Shown: one piece after another, positions 17,031 to 25,690 of the stretch
Position numbering within the stretch: position 1 is the stretch's first letter
Layout of the letters: every line of letters begins with the position of its first letter
Assembly (NCBI RefSeq): GCF_007751035.1
Contig: NZ_CP036433.1
Span: 2,957,001-3,021,000 of the forward strand
Reading direction: 5' to 3'
Length of the DNA: 64,000 nt
Origin: Lignipirellula cremea
GTDB lineage: Bacteria; Planctomycetota; Planctomycetia; Pirellulales; Pirellulaceae
Position numbers and translations under genes: made by a program
The notes under the pieces: generated by a model
Told to the model about the DNA's origin: nothing
The model's database searches: none
Seen by the model: the letters and a program-made list of their open reading frames with translations, nothing else

Positions 17031-17352
17031 TCGCGTCTATTCCCGCACTTCGGCTGACGCCCTCAACCGTGAAGTTGGGCACTTCCATCTATCGGTTTGT
17101 TTTTCTTTGAAGCGTTCTAGCTTCTCGTGGCGATCTCCCGGCTCGCCCCACTGCAAGCGAGATTCTCGCGACATGCGCTGCAGGTATTGCGTGTTTTGTC
17201 GCGGATAGTTTGCAGGAAATTTTCGTTCAATGTCGCCCTTCCCAATCTGGGAACAGTTTGGGAAAGGCCAATTGTCATGATGCTCGCCGTTCGGCCTGAT
17301 CGCAAGGTCGTCATGGTTGCCGCAAAGGCGGCGCACTCTAAGGAGAAAGAAA
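17031..17352. other. Non-coding leader of the serine recombinase
   Basis: About 320 bases with the second leader copy and no gene. Confidence 0.5.
17103..17270 (+). repeat. Leader repeat, copy 2
   Basis: Has the GAAGCGTTCTAGCTTC hairpin and the interleaved inverted repeat CTTCCCAATCTGGGAA...TTTGGGAAAG, matching copy 1. It precedes the serine recombinase. Confidence 0.6.
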
Positions 17353-19446
17353 ATGTTATCACCAAAGAAACACAGAGGCGAGCTTCCGGAGGCTGGCGAA
17401 GTGACCCCAGATCTGGCGCGGCAGGCACAGGCCTGTTGGGCCGAAGCGGCTCGGCAGCAAGGGATTGATTTAACAGACTTTGACCCATCGGCTTCCCTGG
17501 AGCAGCGACTTTTCTGGGCCAAACAGCACGGCCTGGAGATCGGGTGCCTGTTGGCTCGCCACTCGACGAAATTGCAGCATAGCACCGGTGACCAAGTGCG
17601 GGACAATTGCCAAGCCGCGGCCGCTCGTAGGATTTACACCCCCAGCGAGTACATCTGCGTGGACGAAGCCGTCAGCGGTCGCAAACAGCGACGGGACGGC
17701 TTGGTGCGGTTGACGATGATCTTAGAGCGCCGTTTGGCGACAGTGCTTTTGGTGTTCATGTTCTCCCGTATTTTTCGCACCGGGTACCGTGGCTTTGGAT
17801 TCATCCAAGAGAGCGTCGTGGATCTCGGGCTGCGAGCTATCAGCGTCGGCCAAGGCATCGATACGGCCGACGAAAAAACCTGGCGCCAAATGACCTACAT
17901 GTACGGGATCATGGACGAGATGCTCCTGACCACGATCGCGCAGCATGTTAAGTCCGGCTTGTCGGGGCTGTTCCGCTTGGGCTTTGTGGTTGGGGCGCTC
18001 ACCATTGGCTACACCGGCAAGGAAGTCGAAGGGGCTCCGCTGACGAATCGCGGCAAGCCTCGCCGTGTTCCGGCCGTGGATCCGAAAGTCGCCAAACTCA
18101 TTCGCAAACATTTCCGGTGGATCGCCCGGGGTATGCCGCTCGCAGAAGGGCATCGTCGCTGGGTGCGAGCAGGCGGGCCGGTCGATCCGCGCTGCAAGAC
18201 CGGCGAGATGAGTTATACGGCTTACCGACGCATGCTTTCCAATCCGCGATACCTGGGAGTGTGGGCGTTCGGCCGCAAACGAAACCGTTGGAATGCTCGT
18301 CTTGATTACACGCAGCAAGTCGAGCAGCCGGAAGACGAAGTCATCATCGTGCGTAGCGACGAGCTGCGAATTGTGAGCGACAAACGTTTCCAGGCCGTGC
18401 AAAAACGACTGGAAAAAAACAAAACGGGGTCGCGCGGACCGTCTAGCGGCAAGCAGCCGCAACTCTGGGATCTCGTGACCGACTGCTTTGTTTGCGCTGC
18501 ATGTAGCACTCCCAAGATTGACTATCGCATGTATCAGGGCGGGGCGCATGGCGTGGGCATGAAGTGCAAACGCGGCAATCTTTGCCCGGCGCGCGTCATT
18601 GTCAATCGGAAGGACGCCGTACTCAATGTTTGTCAAATGTTGGGCGACTTGCTTCGTCATGATGCGGACCTGATTGAACGCACCGTAGCTCGTTCTGGCG
18701 ACGTGGACGCCAACCAGAATGAGCGACTCCTCGATGAACTTGCCCAGGCTCGCAAGCGAGAACGTGTTCTTTTAAGAAAGGAGGATGACCTTGAAGAACT
18801 GCTGGGAGAGGGCACGGAGGACGATCGCGCAGCCACCAAACGGAAGATCCGGGCGACGCGAGCCCAGCGCTCCGCCGCCCACATGGAAACCGAACGCATC
18901 GCCGCGGAGATCGAACATGGCCCCAAGGCGATCACTCCCGAAGAGGTTCGTACTCTTTTGAATGATCTTCCGAACTTGCTGGCGAACAGCACAACGGACG
19001 ACGAAAACGACGAAGACGACGATCAAATCTACCGCGCCGCTGATGTTTTTCGTCGGTTGGTCGGTGGGCGGATTGCTGTCATCGTGGAGCTGCGGCCAGG
19101 GCGTAAAAAATGCAATGTCCGGGGCCGATTTACACCGCAGATCCTCTGCACTGTCGCCGAGGAATTGGGAAATTCGACCGCCATTACCGGCAGCGAATCC
19201 ACGCCTGGCGAACAAACCGTTTGGCTGCGTGAACCGCCGCGACTGGACGCCATCGCCTTGCGGGTTCACGAGTTGATCGACATCGAAAGCCTCAGCTTTC
19301 GGGACGCCGCGAAGAAGCTTCGCGAAGAGGGGATCAAGGTGAATTCCGGAAACGTTTGGTATAGCTACCACCGCTGGTACGAGATGCAAGGGCTGACGGC
19401 GCCAGACTTGCCTTACAACAATGGTCGCCCTCGAAAACCGAAGTAG
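17353..19446 (+). CDS. Large serine recombinase
   Basis: A 697-aa site-specific recombinase. The resolvase-type catalytic domain starts after a 65-residue N-terminal extension: LLARHSTKLQHSTGDQ has the nucleophile Ser71 and the usual downstream S-x-x-x-Q. Then come the recombinase domain (SGLSGLFRLGFVVGALTIGYTG), a YRRMLSNPRYLG-type segment, a zinc-ribbon-like part (CFVCAACSTP .. MKCKRGNLCPA) and a coiled coil (about 460-530) typical of phiC31-like integrases. The C-terminus has an extra HTH-like part (SFRDAAKKLREEGIKVNSGNVW). AAGGAG upstream sets the start at 17353. It is likely the main mover of the downstream cargo. The DUF3102-like gene and the leader copies lie directly upstream. Confidence 0.92.
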   Translation: MLSPKKHRGELPEAGEVTPDLARQAQACWAEAARQQGIDLTDFDPSASLEQRLFWAKQHGLEIGCLLARHSTKLQHSTGDQVRDNCQAAAARRIYTPSEYICVDEAVSGRKQRRDGLVRLTMILERRLATVLLVFMFSRIFRTGYRGFGFIQESVVDLGLRAISVGQGIDTADEKTWRQMTYMYGIMDEMLLTTIAQHVKSGLSGLFRLGFVVGALTIGYTGKEVEGAPLTNRGKPRRVPAVDPKVAKLIRKHFRWIARGMPLAEGHRRWVRAGGPVDPRCKTGEMSYTAYRRMLSNPRYLGVWAFGRKRNRWNARLDYTQQVEQPEDEVIIVRSDELRIVSDKRFQAVQKRLEKNKTGSRGPSSGKQPQLWDLVTDCFVCAACSTPKIDYRMYQGGAHGVGMKCKRGNLCPARVIVNRKDAVLNVCQMLGDLLRHDADLIERTVARSGDVDANQNERLLDELAQARKRERVLLRKEDDLEELLGEGTEDDRAATKRKIRATRAQRSAAHMETERIAAEIEHGPKAITPEEVRTLLNDLPNLLANSTTDDENDEDDDQIYRAADVFRRLVGGRIAVIVELRPGRKKCNVRGRFTPQILCTVAEELGNSTAITGSESTPGEQTVWLREPPRLDAIALRVHELIDIESLSFRDAAKKLREEGIKVNSGNVWYSYHRWYEMQGLTAPDLPYNNGRPRKPK

Positions 19447-19474
19447 AAATGTAACGCTACCCATTTCACTATTA

Positions 19475-19501
19475 CGCCTCGTCTTCGGACGGGGCGTTTC
19501 T
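19475..19501 (+). terminator. Terminator after the serine recombinase
   Basis: A 9-bp stem (19475-19483 with 19488-19496, TTCG loop) is followed by TTTCT. It lies 28 bases after the stop. Confidence 0.85.
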
Positions 19502-19525
19502 ATGTGCCCAACTCCAAGGAGCTAA

Positions 19526-19720
19526 ATGAAACCAAAATCGAAAACCGGTTCGGGCACTGAAGAAAATTCCGCCCCAACACTTGCGAGAGACAACGTCAAC
19601 GAGGATGCGAACGAAGATCGCGAGCGATTGGCGGAGGATCTGGCGATTTTGGTCGTCCGGCGTTTTCGGGCTGAACGCGAGCACGCATTGCCAGGCCCAC
19701 CAAATTCCAAGGATGATTGA
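19526..19720 (+). CDS. Small acidic protein, unknown
   Basis: A 64-aa charged protein (EENSAPTLARDNVNEDANED) with an AAGGAG ribosome binding site in front of its ATG. The C-terminal half is a helix with LAILVVRRFRAERE. It lies between two terminators, so it would be transcribed alone. No family recognised. Confidence 0.55.
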   Translation: MKPKSKTGSGTEENSAPTLARDNVNEDANEDRERLAEDLAILVVRRFRAEREHALPGPPNSKDD

Positions 19721-19799
19721 TTGCTCAATCCAGGCCCTTCTCGCGTCAAGTAAGATGGGCCATTGGCTTAGCTCCCACGAGCCGTCGATTGGCCCCTTT

Positions 19800-19844
19800 G
19801 CCCCGTGATTTCCGACATTTTGTCGGCGATCACGGGGCTTTTTT
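19800..19844 (+). terminator. Terminator/attenuator before the DUF1257 gene
   Basis: A 10-bp stem (19800-19809 with 19829-19838) encloses an inner hairpin CCGAC/GTCGG and is followed by six T. It is similar in its end (GGGGCTTTTTTCGTTT) to the hairpin at 23307-23353. Confidence 0.9.
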
Positions 19845-19887
19845 CGTTTCTTGGCGGGTCGATGGTCGACTTGCCGCAGACTGACTT

Positions 19888-19895
19888 TAAGGAGG
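19888..19895 (+). promoter_or_regulatory. Perfect TAAGGAGG ribosome binding site
   Basis: Full anti-Shine-Dalgarno complement five bases before the ATG at 19901. It decides the start over an upstream ATG at 19805, which lies in the terminator. Confidence 0.85.
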
Positions 19896-19900
19896 AACGT

Positions 19901-20269
19901 ATGTCGCACCTTGTTTCTATTCAGACTGAGGTCCGTGATCCCGCTGCCATTCGGGCGGCGTGTGATCGCCTGCATCTGCCGGAGCCAGTCTTCGGCCAGA
20001 CGAAGTTGTATAGCAGCACGGCAACGGGCTGGGCCGTGAGGTTGCCGGACTGGCGGTATCCGATTGTTTGCGATGTCAGTACGGCCCAGATCGCCTTCGA
20101 TAATTTTGGCGGCAGGTGGGGCGAGCAGGTCCAGCTTGATCGGTTTTTTCAGGGGTACGCCGTTGAACGGACCAAGATCGAGGCCCGCAAGAAGGGGCAC
20201 TCGGTGACCGAACAGCCGTTGGAAGACGGTTCGGTGAAGCTGACCATTCAAGTTGGAGGCGCCGTATGA
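19901..20269 (+). CDS. DUF1257 (Ycf35-like) protein
   Basis: A 122-aa protein with the DUF1257 pattern: SHLVSIQTEVRDPAAIRAAC at the N-terminus and WRYPIVCDVSTAQIAFDNFGG followed by WGEQVQLDRFFQGYAVER in the middle. The family is of unknown biochemical function and its chloroplast member is Ycf35. It commonly sits beside DUF2997 and a Ycf46-like AAA protein, as here. It overlaps the DUF2997 gene by ATGA, so they are translated together. Confidence 0.88.
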   Translation: MSHLVSIQTEVRDPAAIRAACDRLHLPEPVFGQTKLYSSTATGWAVRLPDWRYPIVCDVSTAQIAFDNFGGRWGEQVQLDRFFQGYAVERTKIEARKKGHSVTEQPLEDGSVKLTIQVGGAV

Positions 20270-20460
20270 ACAAGACCATCGAAATCATCGTGGCCCCCAA
20301 CGGGCAGACACGCGTTGAAACCCAAGGCTTTGTCGGCTCGGAATGTCGGGACGCCAGCCGCTTTATCGAACAGGCCCTCGGTCAGCAGACCGACGAGTTG
20401 CTGAAAGCTGAGTTCCATCAAACCGTCTCGAACCAGCAACAGATTCGCCAGGGCGAGTAG
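20266..20460 (+). CDS. DUF2997 protein
   Basis: A 64-aa protein with the DUF2997 pattern: TIEIIVAPNGQTRVETQGFV, then SECRDASRFIEQALG. It is the usual short companion of DUF1257. Overlap with the preceding gene by ATGA. Biochemical role unknown. Confidence 0.88.
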   Translation: MNKTIEIIVAPNGQTRVETQGFVGSECRDASRFIEQALGQQTDELLKAEFHQTVSNQQQIRQGE

Positions 20461-20515
20461 TGCTCTCGCGGTCCGATTTTATTTACTTCTTGTATTTTCA
20501 AAAAAGGAGTTCTCT

Positions 20516-21997
20516 ATGTCGCTTTCTGAGCGGCTGGCGGAGTACGTGCGCGCGTGCTTCACTGGCATTTGGATTGAATCCCATGAACATGAAGACGCGC
20601 TGCTCGCCATTGCCAATCTCTGCCGTGCGGAAGATTGGCGGCTGATGGTGTGGGATATTGCCCAGGGACTTCGCGTGCCTGGCGCCCAAGCAGATGTGAA
20701 CGCCTCTGATCCGCTGGCGGCAATTCGGTCGCTGAACTCGATGGCATCGCCGGAGGGCACGGCGATTCTGGTGCTGCGGAATTTCCATCGCTTCACCCAG
20801 TCGGCCGAGATTGTGCAAACGCTGACCCAGCAGATCGTTGCCGGTAAACAGAATCGCACCATCCTGGTCGTGCTGTCGCCGATCGTCGCGATTCCGGTTG
20901 AACTGGAAAAACTGTTCGTCGTGCTCGAACATGAACTGCCCGATCGGGAGCAGTTGGCGGAGATCGCCCGCGGTATCGCCACGGAACCTGGCGAATTGCC
21001 GGAAGGGCGAGAGGCTGAAGCGTTGTTCGATGCGGCCGTCGGTTTGACGCGTTACGAGGCGGAAGCGGCGTTCAGCCTGTCGCTGGTCCGCGAAGGACGC
21101 CTCACGGCTGCCACCTTGTGGCAGCAGAAATCGCAGATGCTGAAGAAGAGCGGCATGCTGCAGCTCTATCGCGGCGGCGCGAACTTCAGCGGTCTCGGCG
21201 GACTTGCGGCGCTCAAGGCGTTCACCAAAAGGGCGCTCCTGCAGCCGCAGCGGAATGATCCGCTACGACGGCCACGCGGCGTTCTGCTGCTCTCGCCGCC
21301 GGGTTGCGGCAAGTCGCAGTTTTGCAAAGCGCTCGGCAGTGAAGTGGGCCGGCCGGTGCTGACGTTGGATGTCGGCAGCTTAATGGGTTCGCTCGTCGGG
21401 CAGTCGGAGGAAAGAACGCGGCATGCGCTGCGACTCGTGGACGCCATGGCGCCATGCGTCCTGATGATCGACGAGGTCGAGAAAGTTTTTGCCGGCGCCA
21501 ACGGTAGCGGCGACTCGGGCGTGTCGTCGCGGATGTTTGCCTCGTTCTTGAGTTGGCTGAATGATCATGAGTCCGATGCGTTCGTCGTTTGCACTGCGAA
21601 CGACGTCTCGAAACTGCCGCCGGAGTTTGGCAGGAGTGAGCGCTTTGATGGGATCTTCTTTCTCGATCTGCCCGGACGCGAAGAGAAGGACGCCATCTGG
21701 AGCATCTATCTCGACCTGTTTGCGATTGATCGCGATCAGTCGCTGCCAGCGGACGACAACTTCACCGGCGCCGAGATCCGCGCCTGCTGCCGTCTGGCGG
21801 CGTTGCTGGATATGCCGCTGGTGCAAGCCGCGCAAAACGTCGTGCCAGTTGCGGTAACCGCGGCCGAATCGGTCGAGCGGTTGCGAACCTGGGCCAGCGG
21901 CCGCTGTCTGTCGGCCGACAAGGCCGGCATCTATCAAGCGTCGCCGGAGTCGGGCAAATCACGTCGCCGCATTCGTCGCGATCCGTCGAACAACTGA
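20516..21997 (+). CDS. AAA ATPase of the Ycf46 type
   Basis: A 493-aa protein. The N-terminal 240 residues match the Ycf46-type module (ESHEHEDALLAIANLCRAEDW, VWDIAQGLRVPG). The AAA core has Walker A SPPGCGKSQ (Lys266), Walker B LMIDEVEKVF (Asp319/Glu320), a sensor-1 asparagine in VVCTANDVSKLPPEF and an arginine-finger segment GRSERFDGIFFLDLPGR. It ends with basic SRRRIRRDPSNN. AAGGAG precedes the ATG. It could act as an unfoldase or remodeller; near the ubiquitin-like genes it might handle modified substrates, but this is inference from neighbours only. Confidence 0.9.
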   Translation: MSLSERLAEYVRACFTGIWIESHEHEDALLAIANLCRAEDWRLMVWDIAQGLRVPGAQADVNASDPLAAIRSLNSMASPEGTAILVLRNFHRFTQSAEIVQTLTQQIVAGKQNRTILVVLSPIVAIPVELEKLFVVLEHELPDREQLAEIARGIATEPGELPEGREAEALFDAAVGLTRYEAEAAFSLSLVREGRLTAATLWQQKSQMLKKSGMLQLYRGGANFSGLGGLAALKAFTKRALLQPQRNDPLRRPRGVLLLSPPGCGKSQFCKALGSEVGRPVLTLDVGSLMGSLVGQSEERTRHALRLVDAMAPCVLMIDEVEKVFAGANGSGDSGVSSRMFASFLSWLNDHESDAFVVCTANDVSKLPPEFGRSERFDGIFFLDLPGREEKDAIWSIYLDLFAIDRDQSLPADDNFTGAEIRACCRLAALLDMPLVQAAQNVVPVAVTAAESVERLRTWASGRCLSADKAGIYQASPESGKSRRRIRRDPSNN

Positions 21998-22081
21998 TCG
22001 ACGTTTTCAAGTATCTCGTTCACCCGCACCGGTTGACGACCTCGTCAGGTCGCCAGCCGGCTTCTTTTTTGGAGTACCACT

Positions 22082-23023
22082 ATGTCAAGTTTATTGGAGG
22101 AGACGCGTGCATCTGCGGTGCCGCCCAGCCGCCGACTGCGCGCCACGATGGCGGCGGCCCGCCTGAGTTTTACCTGGCTCGGCGTACGAAAGTCACTCAA
22201 CACGCAGCAGAGAAACCAAGCGGCCGATTCGTTTGGCGCCGAAGGCAAATTTCTTTCGGCAGGCAAGAAGTTGCTCGACACCTCGCACCCCGCGTTCAAA
22301 GCGGTGACAGCAATTCGCGGCCGAACGGTCAGCTATTGGAAGGGCGTCTCTCTGCCGTTCCCTGAGCCGGGCATTCGTCTGCTTCGCCAAGATGCGATCA
22401 CTGCCTTCGATCAACAGATTGGCGTCTTTCGCGAGGAGCTCGAAGCCGCCGTTTCGGAATTGGAACGGCACTATGACGCATTGCAAAGCGCCGCCCGCGC
22501 TCGCTTGGGCGAGCTGTTCAGTGCGTCCGACTATCCGCCGACACTGCTCGGCATGTTCGCCGTGGAGCATGACTATCCGTCTGTCGAGCCGCCTTCTTAT
22601 CTGCAGCAGTTGAACCCCGGACTGTACGAGCAGGAATGCCAGCGCGTGCAGGCTCGTTTCGACGAAGCGGTGCAGCTGGCCGAGCAGGCGTTCGTCGATG
22701 AACTTTCACAACTCGTTTCGCATCTGGGCGAGCGATTGGGCGGGCAAGAGGACGGACGCCGTAAGATCTTTCGCGACACGGCGATCGTCAACCTGCGCGA
22801 GTTCTTCGAACGTTTCCGTTCGCTGAACGTGCGGTCCAACGAACAGCTCGACGGCCTTGTCGATCAATGCCAGCAGATCGTCCAAGGCGTGGAGCCACAG
22901 CAATTGCGGGAAGACGGCGGGCTGCGGCAGCAGGTTGCTTCGCAACTTTCCGGCGTTCAGTCGATCCTAGACGGCTTGCTCGTCGATCGTCCGCGCCGCC
23001 GCATTCTTCGCTCCGCCAAATGA
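22082..23023 (+). CDS. Unknown mainly helical protein (DUF3150-like)
   Basis: A 313-aa protein predicted mostly helical. Segments such as SHPAFKAVTAIRGRTVSYWKG, LLRQDAITAFDQQIGVFREELEAA and SELERHYDALQSAARARLGEL resemble the DUF3150 proteins of phages and mobile elements, but I am not sure. GGAG lies seven bases before the ATG. Its stop overlaps an ATG by ATGA, but the next gene has a better start twelve bases later. It follows the AAA gene after 84 bases. Confidence 0.65.
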   Translation: MSSLLEETRASAVPPSRRLRATMAAARLSFTWLGVRKSLNTQQRNQAADSFGAEGKFLSAGKKLLDTSHPAFKAVTAIRGRTVSYWKGVSLPFPEPGIRLLRQDAITAFDQQIGVFREELEAAVSELERHYDALQSAARARLGELFSASDYPPTLLGMFAVEHDYPSVEPPSYLQQLNPGLYEQECQRVQARFDEAVQLAEQAFVDELSQLVSHLGERLGGQEDGRRKIFRDTAIVNLREFFERFRSLNVRSNEQLDGLVDQCQQIVQGVEPQQLREDGGLRQQVASQLSGVQSILDGLLVDRPRRRILRSAK

Positions 23024-23031
23024 GGAAAACA

Positions 23032-23283
23032 ATGCAGATTCTTATCACGCCCGGCGGCGCCGTGCGCTGCATTTACGGAGAAGCCATCGAGCTATCCGCG
23101 ATTGGCAGACTTAGCATCTCGCGCGGTTCGTATGTCGAGCCGGATGCAGCGGGTCGTTGGTTCGCCGATTTGGCTCCGGTGAACGGGCCCAAGCTAGGTC
23201 CGTTCACCCAGCGTAGCGACGCGCTACGAGCCGAAGCGAAGTGGCTGGAGTTGCATTGGCTCCTGCCGCTTGCTCCAACGTAA
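23032..23283 (+). CDS. Small unknown protein
   Basis: An 83-aa protein. The ATG at 23032 has GAGGA close upstream; an alternative ATG at 23020 overlaps the preceding stop. The sequence (MQILITPGGAVRCIYGEAIE, ISRGSYVEPDAAGRWFADL) is beta-rich, with a short helical tail. Homologous short ORFs beside DUF1257/AAA genes are plausible, but no family is recognised. A terminator follows. Confidence 0.65.
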   Translation: MQILITPGGAVRCIYGEAIELSAIGRLSISRGSYVEPDAAGRWFADLAPVNGPKLGPFTQRSDALRAEAKWLELHWLLPLAPT

Positions 23284-23306
23284 CTCTTCCACACTTTCCG
23301 ATGTTT

Positions 23307-23353
23307 AGCCCCGGTTGGGCAGGCGCCTTCGCCTGCGCGGCCGGGGCTTTTTT
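23307..23353 (+). terminator. Terminator/attenuator before the 71-aa and Ubl genes
   Basis: An outer 8-bp stem AGCCCCGG (23307-23314) with CCGGGGCT (23341-23348) holds an inner GCAGGCG/CGCCTGC hairpin and ends in TTTTTT. It separates the AAA part of the island from the Ubl part. Confidence 0.88.
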
Positions 23354-23382
23354 CGTTTTACCCCCTGACAGGAACACAACTA

Positions 23383-23598
23383 ATGAAACAGTCTGATTTG
23401 AACCGCGCCGTCGCCCTCGCTACTGGCGAAACCATTTCCACGATCAAGCGGCTCGGCTTTCTGCTAGCAGATCCTGACGACGGCGATGATGCCCTTTTCG
23501 ACGACCAGGGGCCGGAAGTGCTCGACTGGGACGCCCTGGATCGCCAACGCTTCGACCGCAACATCTGGGGGCAACGCGATGCACCGGCGACTGCGTGA
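23383..23598 (+). CDS. Small acidic protein, unknown
   Basis: A 71-aa protein (MKQSDLNRAVALATGETIST, RLGFLLADPDDGDD). The start MKQSDLNRAVALATGE suggests a helix that could contact DNA or a partner. CAGGA lies 14 bases upstream. It may be a regulator or adaptor of the following genes. A short frame (23579-23770) overlaps its end. Confidence 0.6.
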   Translation: MKQSDLNRAVALATGETISTIKRLGFLLADPDDGDDALFDDQGPEVLDWDALDRQRFDRNIWGQRDAPATA

Positions 23599-23770
23599 AC
23601 CGCTGCTCACCCTTCTGAAAATCGCCGCCTTCGCGCAGCGACCTTGTAACCACCTGCCGTGTCGCAACTGCCAACGACGCGGGACCCGCGAAGTCAAGAA
23701 TGGCAAGCGACGCAGGCGGAAGCTCCATCTCTCTCCATCCGTTTCACCTACAGCAAAGGAAATATCATGA
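23579..23770 (+). CDS. Possible small basic protein with a Cys motif
   Basis: A 63-aa open frame starting inside the preceding gene with a GGGGG box upstream. It has [13 protein letters not shown] (C-x4-C-x2-C) and a very basic [12 protein letters not shown] stretch. It ends at the Ubl start region. It might be real, but its coding quality is uncertain. Confidence 0.3.
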   Translation: MHRRLREPLLTLLKIAAFAQRPCNHLPCRNCQRRGTREVKNGKRRRRKLHLSPSVSPTAKEIS

Positions 23771-23991
23771 AAGTGTTACTCATCAACAACGACGGCGGCG
23801 GTTTTGCGGACTACGTCGATGTCGCCAAAGGGACGACGGTAACCGAGATGTTTGAACAGCACATCGGATCGGGCGATCCGGCGAACTACCTCATCCGCGT
23901 CAACCGCCAGCCCTGTCCGGCCGACCAGACGCTGCAGGAAGGCGACCGTATCTCCATCACGCCGACGAAAATTGAAGGCGCCAAGCTCTAA
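23767..23991 (+). CDS. Ubiquitin-like modifier protein (Ubl)
   Basis: A 74-aa beta-grasp protein of ThiS/MoaD/ubiquitin type: [21 protein letters not shown] strand-turn-strand, helix [12 protein letters not shown], strand [13 protein letters not shown], and the usual [13 protein letters not shown] hairpin. It lacks the terminal Gly-Gly and ends EGAKL, so processing by the JAMM peptidase to expose Gly71 is possible but unproven. AAAGGA precedes the ATG. It is followed by the E2-like, JAMM and E1-like genes. Confidence 0.8.
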   Translation: MKVLLINNDGGGFADYVDVAKGTTVTEMFEQHIGSGDPANYLIRVNRQPCPADQTLQEGDRISITPTKIEGAKL

Positions 23992-24072
23992 CTTTAACGA
24001 ACCCGGAACGCCGGCAGGTCGTCGAGCGGAAGCTCGGCGGCCTGGCAGGTGGGACGCAGGGAGAACCCTCTC

Positions 24073-25062
24073 ATGTTGAAACAAAACCGCATCCTTTGGC
24101 GCCTGGCGAACGCCATCCATGAACGAATCGCTCCGCGAACTACGATCATCGCCGAGCCCGAACTACCGGAAGCGACTTGGCGTCAATCCGCCGATCTTCT
24201 GCGACGAATCCGACTCGCACGGCGCCACGGTTTGACACTGGCAGCCAGGCGACTGACACGCGAACTGCGGGATGTCGTATGGCGACTGCGGACCGAGGCG
24301 ACTGCCTTGGCCTCATCGCTGGAGCCGGTGGCGGCCACTCTCAAGAATGCGACCGTTGCCGACATTTTTGCCGATCTTCTCGCCATGCGCGAGGAGTTCG
24401 GCGACCTCGCTTTCGACCGGAAAGCCCACACGCTTTCGGTCACGACCGAACCGCTTGAACTGCACGACGTCCACCTGGGGCCGTTTGAGATCCGTCTGGA
24501 ATGGAGCGATCTGCAGCTGCGCGACTATCGCGTCATCGCCGCCGATCCCCATCCGGCCGCGAGCGACGACGGCGTCACTCATCCGCATGTGCAAAACGAA
24601 GACGTCTGCGAAGGCGAAGGCAGTCAGCCGATCCGACGGGCGCTGGAGCAAGGCCGCCTGCTCGACTTCTTCCTGCTCGTGGCCGGCGTACTACGAACCT
24701 ACAACCCCTCCAGCCCTTACGTGCGGCTGGATCGCTGGCACGGCGTTGATTGCTCCGACTGCGGCGATACCGTCTGCGACGACGAAGGCGGGACGTGTGG
24801 GAAGTGCGATTCGACTCTATGCAGCGAATGCACATGCCATTGCGGCGGGTGCAGTTGTGGTTACTGCAGCTCGTGCGTCGCTCGCTGCTCTGGCTGCGAC
24901 GAAAGTTGTTGTGAAGCCTGTCTGAAAGATTGTTCCCGTTGCGGCGACGACGTCTGCCGCGACTGCTTCGATGAACAAGAAAGGTGTCCCCCTTGCCATG
25001 ACGAAGAAACCGACAACGTGGAAACGAGTCCCGCAGTCCAGCCCGCCCCTGCTGCGATTTAG
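24073..25062 (+). CDS. E2-like (UBC-fold) protein fused to a Cys-rich RING-like tail
   Basis: A 329-aa protein. Residues 1-105 are helical. Residues about 110-215 look like an E2 (UBC) fold: beta strands [19 protein letters not shown], then [14 protein letters not shown], in which the HPxV..VC pattern matches the HPN...G-x-I/V-C active-site region of E2 enzymes (candidate active Cys179), and a helix followed by [12 protein letters not shown] that mirrors the E2 LLxxPNP segment. Residues 227-308 contain 24 cysteines in CxxC pairs ([12 protein letters not shown] .. CPPC), a RING/treble-clef-like zinc domain. This would be an E2 joined to an E3-like domain in one chain. The following JAMM gene starts inside its 3' end. 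Confidence 0.75.
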   Translation: MLKQNRILWRLANAIHERIAPRTTIIAEPELPEATWRQSADLLRRIRLARRHGLTLAARRLTRELRDVVWRLRTEATALASSLEPVAATLKNATVADIFADLLAMREEFGDLAFDRKAHTLSVTTEPLELHDVHLGPFEIRLEWSDLQLRDYRVIAADPHPAASDDGVTHPHVQNEDVCEGEGSQPIRRALEQGRLLDFFLLVAGVLRTYNPSSPYVRLDRWHGVDCSDCGDTVCDDEGGTCGKCDSTLCSECTCHCGGCSCGYCSSCVARCSGCDESCCEACLKDCSRCGDDVCRDCFDEQERCPPCHDEETDNVETSPAVQPAPAAI

Positions 25063-25690
25063 TCCGACCGCTTGGGCGAAACTTCTTTTCTTACGCGACT
25101 ATGGCGAGACCGAAGTCGGCGGCTTCGGCATCGCGGCCCGTGATGACTTGCTCTTCGTCGAAGACCTGCGGCTCGTCAAGCAGGACTGCACTTGGACGCA
25201 TGTGAAATTCGACGACGACTCTGTCGCCGACTTCTTCGACGAACAGGTTGACCTCGGCCGATCACCTGAACAGTTCGCCCGGGTTTGGGTGCATACGCAT
25301 CCCGGCGATTGTCCGCTGCCAAGTTGCACCGACGAGCAAACGTTTGATCGCGTCTTCGGCCGCACTGAATGGGCGGTGATGGCGATTCTCTCGCGACAAG
25401 GCCCTTCCTACGCGCGACTCCGCTTTAACGCAGGCCCCGGCGGAGAGATCGAGATTCCGATCACCGTGGACTACAGTCGCCCCTTCGAAGGTTCTGACCG
25501 CTACGCCTGGGAGCAGGAGTACGGGACGAACGTCCTGCCCGAACCACCGATTCGCGCGGCGAACGCCCGCAGGCGAAGATCGGCCCAACCCGCAAGTACT
25601 CGTCTCGACGACGAGACCGAAAACGAATTTCAAGATGCCTGGTTTGATTACCTCGAAGACGAAGAAAACCCGAAAGGATTTGAATTTTGA
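24998..25690 (+). CDS. JAMM/MPN+ metallopeptidase (JAB family)
   Basis: A 230-aa protein with a complete JAMM signature: a Glu in ETEVGGFG (about 37-39), HTHP at His99/His101, then Ser109 and Asp112 (HxHx7Sx2D). Such peptidases cleave isopeptide or Ubl C-terminal bonds with zinc. It would process or remove the neighbouring ubiquitin-like protein. The start 24998 overlaps the E2/RING frame by 65 bases; an earlier ATG at 24971 has no ribosome binding site. The stop overlaps the E1 start (TTGA), so translation is coupled. Confidence 0.9.
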   Translation: MTKKPTTWKRVPQSSPPLLRFSPTAWAKLLFLRDYGETEVGGFGIAARDDLLFVEDLRLVKQDCTWTHVKFDDDSVADFFDEQVDLGRSPEQFARVWVHTHPGDCPLPSCTDEQTFDRVFGRTEWAVMAILSRQGPSYARLRFNAGPGGEIEIPITVDYSRPFEGSDRYAWEQEYGTNVLPEPPIRAANARRRRSAQPASTRLDDETENEFQDAWFDYLEDEENPKGFEF

